Shown in pieces: positions 7,572-10,188 of a DNA stretch of 10,188 nucleotides. Source of the stretch: an uncultured Desulfobacca sp. (lineage in GTDB: Bacteria; Desulfobacterota; Desulfobaccia; Desulfobaccales; Desulfobaccaceae). A program made the position numbers and the translations under genes. The notes beneath the pieces were generated by a model. The model was not told the DNA's origin. It saw only the letters and a list, made by a program, of their open reading frames with translations, and made no database searches. Position 1 is the first letter of the stretch. The number at the start of each line of letters is the position of its first letter. The stretch is taken from NCBI GenBank assembly GCA_937958145.1, contig CALGOE010000224.1:1-10188 (forward strand), given 5' to 3'.

Positions 7572-7718
7572 GCCCCTAACTAGAAAAATATGCAAACCTG
7601 AAATCTTTTTGATAAGAATTCCTATATTATTAAAATAACTAATTTTTCATACTATTTTGGTCAACTCCCAAAAATTAATTTTTTTTTCATTTTTACCGAT
7701 AAAAATTGTAAAAAATAA
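7572..7718. other. AT-rich intergenic block without genes
   Basis: This stretch of about 150 bp is very AT-rich with repeated A- and T-tracts (for example 7679-7688 and 7709-7715). It lies between the divergent promoters of the fadL-like gene and the second acyltransferase. I see no ORF with a ribosome-binding site and no clear inverted repeat. Phased A-tracts of this type often bend DNA and can bind nucleoid proteins, so it may help regulate both promoters. That is inference. Confidence 0.5.
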
Positions 7719-7747
7719 TTCCCAAAAAAAGACAAACGCGGTATATT
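7719..7747 (+). promoter_or_regulatory. Sigma70-type promoter for the second acyltransferase
   Basis: TTCCCA (7719-7724) and TATATT (7742-7747) are spaced by 17 bp; the -10 matches five of six bases and the -35 four of six. The predicted start is near 7754, leaving a leader of about 170 nt. A second perfect TATAAT at 7882-7887 lies closer to the gene but has no acceptable -35 element at the right distance. Confidence 0.45.
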
Positions 7748-7750
7748 AGA

Positions 7751-7924
7751 CACATCCCAGCAGAGTCAGGTTATGCCTGGATGTGACTATCCACGTCTGT
7801 TTCGGGGGGAGTTGCTGTAAGGACCCCACCCCGGGCAAAGAGGGTTGGAGTGTTTTCAAGAGACGACAAGTCCAAGTTATTTATAATTTATTAATAATAT
7901 TAGCATGTTATTTGGGAGGCGGCC
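7751..7924 (+). promoter_or_regulatory. Structured 5' leader of the second acyltransferase
   Basis: The first half is GC-rich while everything around it is AT-rich. CACATCC (7751-7757) pairs perfectly with GGATGTG (7779-7785), enclosing a smaller AGG/CCT hairpin. A GGAT/ATCC hairpin (7779-7792) would compete with that stem. GGGG (7804-7809) can pair with CCCC (7824-7827). The second half (7872-7912) is AT-rich and leads to GGGAGG five bases before the ATG. I do not recognise a known riboswitch class. No intrinsic terminator is evident, so any control would act on translation. Confidence 0.3.
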
Positions 7925-8911
7925 ATGATATCATCACATATTGCTTTCCTGCGTCGAAACCTGAATCTGAGCAAGTTTCTCCAGATGAGACTGAACAGCT
8001 GGCTCATCCGCTTTCTGCCCTTTTGGCTGTCGCGCCTCTATCTCATGGTTTTGGGCCGGCTGTACTATTGCTTCAACCGCAAAGAGAAAAAACTTATTGA
8101 AAAAACCATTGATTTTGTCTTGGGCAGGAAACTCGCGCCCCGGGCCCTGCGCCGGGCCAAACGGCAGACCTTCCATGGTATATTCGACCACTATCACGAA
8201 AAACTTTATTTAGCCTATACCCCTTTCAAGCATTTGCGGAAATTTTTTGCCAAAAAGATGCGTTTTGAGGGGGAGGAGGCCCTGCAGGAAGCCTTGGCGG
8301 CAGGCAAAGGGGCGATCCTGGCCACCGGGCATTTCGGCGCCGTGGAGTTTTTGCCGGCCGCCCTGGCCTTTAAAGGCTATAAAGTGGCCATTATTTGCCG
8401 GTTCCAGACCAGCCGCCTACGGGATTCCCTGGTGGCACGGGCCAAACAAGTGGACCTGGAAGTGATTGATTCGGAAAAAGGCAATTGCCTCCTGGCCGCC
8501 CTCAAGGCCTTGAAACAGGGCCGGATTATCATCACCGAAGCGGACGAGTTTGACGAATGGAAGGCCAAAGACGATCACCGCATCTCTTTTCTGGGGGCCA
8601 GACTGGACTATGATCGGGCTCTGGACATTCTCCGGAAACGGTCCGGCGCGCCGGTTGTCTCCGCCCTGGTGAGCCGCCAGAACCGCGGCTATGCCCTGCA
8701 CCTCAAGCCGGTGACGGCAGCGGTCGCCCCAACTGAGCGCGTCGGCGAAAAATGCCTGGAGATCCTGGAAGAGATGTGTTGGGCTCTGCCCACCCAGTGG
8801 TATCAGTGGAAAAAATTCGGCAAGATGATCACGCCGCAGCTGGAACAGACCGTGGCCGGAGCACCACTGGTGACCGAACCCCTGGATTGGCCTTATCAGT
8901 ATGCCTACTAA
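7925..8911 (+). CDS. LpxL/HtrB-like lysophospholipid acyltransferase (copy 2)
   Basis: This 328-residue acyltransferase is paralogous to the one at 2857-3834. The two share an identical HFGAVEFLPAAL block with catalytic H136-E141, the acidic ITEADEFDEW motif (E205, D207), RNLNLSKFLQM versus ARNLSKFCQM near the N-terminus, and PTQWYQWKKFGK near the C-terminus (W292). By eye roughly half the aligned residues match. The N-terminal region (about 25-50, LIRFLPFWLSRLYLMVLGRLYY) is more hydrophobic than in copy 1 and may anchor the enzyme in the inner membrane. Copy 2 is Lys-rich where copy 1 is Arg-rich, consistent with old divergence. It is transcribed alone, with its own promoter and long leader, unlike copy 1, which is in an operon. 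Two copies in one locus suggest two acylation positions or two acyl-chain specificities on one acceptor, as LpxL and LpxM act in sequence; this is inference. Confidence 0.88.
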   Translation: MISSHIAFLRRNLNLSKFLQMRLNSWLIRFLPFWLSRLYLMVLGRLYYCFNRKEKKLIEKTIDFVLGRKLAPRALRRAKRQTFHGIFDHYHEKLYLAYTPFKHLRKFFAKKMRFEGEEALQEALAAGKGAILATGHFGAVEFLPAALAFKGYKVAIICRFQTSRLRDSLVARAKQVDLEVIDSEKGNCLLAALKALKQGRIIITEADEFDEWKAKDDHRISFLGARLDYDRALDILRKRSGAPVVSALVSRQNRGYALHLKPVTAAVAPTERVGEKCLEILEEMCWALPTQWYQWKKFGKMITPQLEQTVAGAPLVTEPLDWPYQYAY

Positions 8912-8943
8912 CCTGAGAAAAGTTATTGGGATATATATCATTA

Positions 8944-8972
8944 TTTACAAGCAAGATAATTTACTATATAAT
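8944..8972 (+). promoter_or_regulatory. Near-consensus sigma70 promoter upstream of the small ORF
   Basis: TTTACA (8944-8949) and a perfect TATAAT (8967-8972) are separated by exactly 17 bp. This is the best promoter match in the window. It sits in a very AT-rich tract that begins right after the acyltransferase stop. The start would be near 8979, about 50 nt before the ATG at 9028. No terminator is seen between 8911 and this promoter. Confidence 0.65.
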
Positions 8973-9016
8973 GTATTAAGGTAATATATAATAAATATAT
9001 ATAATTATTTAAAATA

Positions 9017-9096
9017 AAAGGAGGTTTATGCTTTTACAGGCCCCCAATCTGGTGACAAACACCATCACCGGTTCAGAAAGGAGGTTTTTACAGGGA
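9017..9096 (+). repeat. Duplicated ribosome-binding-site element, 60 bp apart
   Basis: AAAGGAGGTTT occurs at 9017-9027, directly before the ATG of the small ORF, and again at 9077-9087. Both copies are followed by TTACAGG. The second copy lacks the five bases ATGCT, so it is a Shine-Dalgarno core without a start codon. The exact 60-bp spacing keeps the small ORF in frame across both copies. It may be a partial local duplication or an internal ribosome-loading site. Confidence 0.45.
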
Positions 9097-9204
9097 AACT
9101 TTTCCTTGGGCAACCGTCATTCATCAAAAGGCGGGGGCCCGCAACCAGAAGCTCAACCAGAAATGTTCTGGGATAAATCGGAGGCTGATTTTCCTTGCCA
9201 CTGA
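9028..9204 (+). CDS. Small ORF, 58 residues, unknown function
   Basis: I do not recognise this protein. The ATG at 9028 is preceded by AAAGGAGG three bases upstream and by a near-consensus promoter about 50 nt before that, so expression signals are strong. The product begins MLLQAPNLVTNTITGSERRF, is hydrophilic, and has a GGGPQPEAQPE stretch and an acidic, aromatic tail ending in FPCH. There is no signal peptide, membrane segment or Cys-rich metal site. It could be a real small protein, a leader peptide for a downstream message, or the surviving 5' end of a gene whose remainder has decayed (see 9227-9765). The surrounding AT-rich upstream tract could also produce promoter-like matches by chance. 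Confidence 0.45.
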   Translation: MLLQAPNLVTNTITGSERRFLQGNFSLGNRHSSKGGGPQPEAQPEMFWDKSEADFPCH

Positions 9205-9226
9205 GGTAAAACACGGTGCAATGATC

Positions 9227-9765
9227 ATGAGGGTTTTATCTGATGACCATGGGCAGGTCAGGAAATATGCTATCGTTATTCGGAGGCCGCGCTGGCGCGG
9301 CATCTCCTTCCCAAATATCATCCCACCATCGTCGATTGGGAACAGTCTGTTCCATCCCCTCTGTCCCTTCATTCCCGCCCATGGCTCATCCTTTGGCATG
9401 GCCCCACGCTCTTCAAACCGGCGAAGAGCGGCACCTGCAGATGGCGCGGCGGCTGCCCATGCCGCACCTTGGTTTCCAGGGAAACTTTCAGCCTCAAGAT
9501 GGATAAAGGAGTCTATGGCCTGAGGGAGGTAACAGGAGAGGCGGCCGCTTTGGCCCCCAAGCATGAGTAGCCGTGGTCGTTCCCGGCAGGCGGCCAAAAG
9601 GTAGGCCATCCCTTTGGGAAAATGGTCAGGGCGGCGGATCGTGCAGATTCCCTGCCGGTGCGGCCGCGTCGGGACGTTCAGTCTGAAAAACTAAGGGAAG
9701 TTTGGGGCGGAGAAACGACGGGCTCTGTTCGGAGGGTGAGGTTTGCCCTGCCTCTGATCTTATAA
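9227..9765 (+). pseudogene. Possible decayed receiver-like gene fragment
   Basis: No intact gene is visible, but plus-strand fragments resemble the strand/helix order of a response-regulator receiver. MRVLSDDHGQ (9227-9256, one frame) is followed by QEICYRYSEAALARHLLPKY and RPWLILWHGP in a second frame (from 9259), HLQMARRLPMPHLGFQGNF in the third frame, and FSLKMDKGVYGLREV with a receiver-like Lys back in the second. That second frame is open from 9244 to 9765 except for one TAG at 9568-9570. This is eyeball similarity only. The opposite strand also has an open frame (9124-9609, starting MAYLLAACRERPRLLMLGG) that could be the coding one, though its start has no usable ribosome-binding site. 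Treat as a tentative relic. Confidence 0.22.
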
Positions 9766-10188
9766 CTTTGCGCTATTATCCATACGTTCTTCCTGAGCCC
9801 TCCCCTCGGCCTGCAACGTTGACAGCTGGCCCGGGGCAAGGGAGAGGTCTGTTCAGCCAAGCCGGTTAACAGCACCCAGGCGGTGCCCCTTCCCAGGGGT
9901 TTTTGCAGATCGCGGCGCAGGCGTTGTTCTGTACGGCGGCGGTGCGGTGCAGGGCCAAGGCCGCAATCCGCCCTGTCGTCCTCCCCGGTGAGAAAAAAAC
10001 CAGTTGTTCCCGCCTGTTGGCGCCGCCCCACGCCGGCGCCGGGATTGAGGAAGTCAAGCCGGCAGGGAGAAACCTGGCCGTCTGGCTCCGCCTTCCGCAA
10101 GTATTGTGTTTTCTCTCGGTTCAGGAGGGTGGCAAGACGTCGGGGCGCGACCTTTGCTGTAGGAATTGCTGCGCTCGGTCCAGGAGTG
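9766..10188 (-). pseudogene. Gene-poor right end; possible frameshifted minus-strand relic
   Basis: No gene can be assigned here. On the minus strand, protein-like pieces follow each other in different frames: LLDRAQQFLQQRSRPDV, then LATLLNREKTQYLRKAEPDG, then RREQLVFFSPGRTTGRIAAL with ALHRTAAVQNN, then TDLSLAPGQLSTLQAEGRAQ running to a TAA near 9766. The pieces are helix-rich and polar. Switching between all three frames suggests either a pseudogene with several indels, sequence errors, or chance in GC-rich DNA. The longest single frame (10100-9678, 140 codons) has no ribosome-binding site and an unusually Arg- and Pro-rich product. Confidence 0.2.
9872..9904 (+). terminator. Tandem-hairpin terminator candidate
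   Basis: GCACC-CAGGC-GGTGC (9872-9886) is followed directly by CCCCT-TCCC-AGGGG (9886-9899) and five T residues (9900-9904) in the plus sense. The second 5-bp GC-rich stem plus T-run has the form of an intrinsic terminator. It could end transcription started near 8979. The stem is short and the T-run brief, so this is modest evidence. Confidence 0.35.

Noticed and set aside
7783..8100. GTG-initiated ORF with a Cys-rich start (CFGGSCCKDP) in the leader of the second acyltransferase
   Set aside because: It overlaps the acyltransferase in another frame for over half its length, has no good ribosome-binding site, and shows no recognisable family.
9091..9489. 12-bp direct repeat CAGGGAAACTTT (near 9091 and 9478) as possible mobile-element ends
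   Set aside because: A 12-mer repeat is expected by chance in a window of this size, and no transposase or inverted termini are present.
1..10188. CRISPR array, tRNA, rRNA or insertion sequence
   Set aside because: I saw no regularly spaced repeats, no cloverleaf-like tRNA motifs, no rRNA signature and no transposase-like reading frame.

Overview
The window looks like chromosomal DNA from a Gram-negative bacterium. It encodes an outer-membrane FadL-type beta-barrel and two LpxL/HtrB-type acyltransferases. The genes are moderately GC-rich with high third-position GC, while the spacers are strikingly AT-rich. The sensor-protein architecture (N-terminal ligand-sensing domain with a C-rich tail, then GAF, PAS, kinase core and receiver) is common in Desulfobacterota/Deltaproteobacteria. 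That placement is inference; no rRNA or other taxonomic marker is present.

Layout, left to right. (1) Positions 1-2405, minus strand: most of a large hybrid sensor histidine kinase whose receiver domain runs off the left edge. Its kinase core keeps the fold but has lost the phospho-accepting His, the N-box Asn and both glycine boxes, so it reads as a pseudokinase. (2) 2412-2856: divergent intergenic region. It holds a possible promoter and a terminator-like hairpin in the kinase leader, and GATC-centred palindromes plus a tandem repeat ahead of the next operon. (3) 2857-6150, plus strand: a tight three-gene operon of an LpxL-like acyltransferase, a FabF-like beta-ketoacyl synthase and a 3-hydroxyacyl-CoA dehydrogenase family protein. 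(4) 6181-7413, minus strand and convergent: a FadL/OmpP1 long-chain fatty-acid porin with its own good sigma70-type promoter. (5) 7414-7924: AT-rich spacer with a promoter and a roughly 170-nt leader, reading into (6) 7925-8911, a second acyltransferase clearly paralogous to the first. (7) 8912-10188: a near-consensus promoter, a small 58-codon ORF with a strong ribosome-binding site, then about 1 kb with no intact recognisable gene, probably decayed coding sequence on both strands.

Working together: FadL would import long-chain acyl chains, the synthase and dehydrogenase would extend or modify an acyl chain, and the two acyltransferases would place it on a lipid or glycolipid acceptor at the inner membrane. 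No acyl carrier protein, dehydratase or enoyl reductase lies in the window, so those steps would come from elsewhere. The pathway product is not identifiable from sequence alone. The most unusual items are the catalytically dead hybrid kinase, the acyltransferase/KAS/HAD/FadL/acyltransferase island, and the strongly signposted small ORF at 9028.
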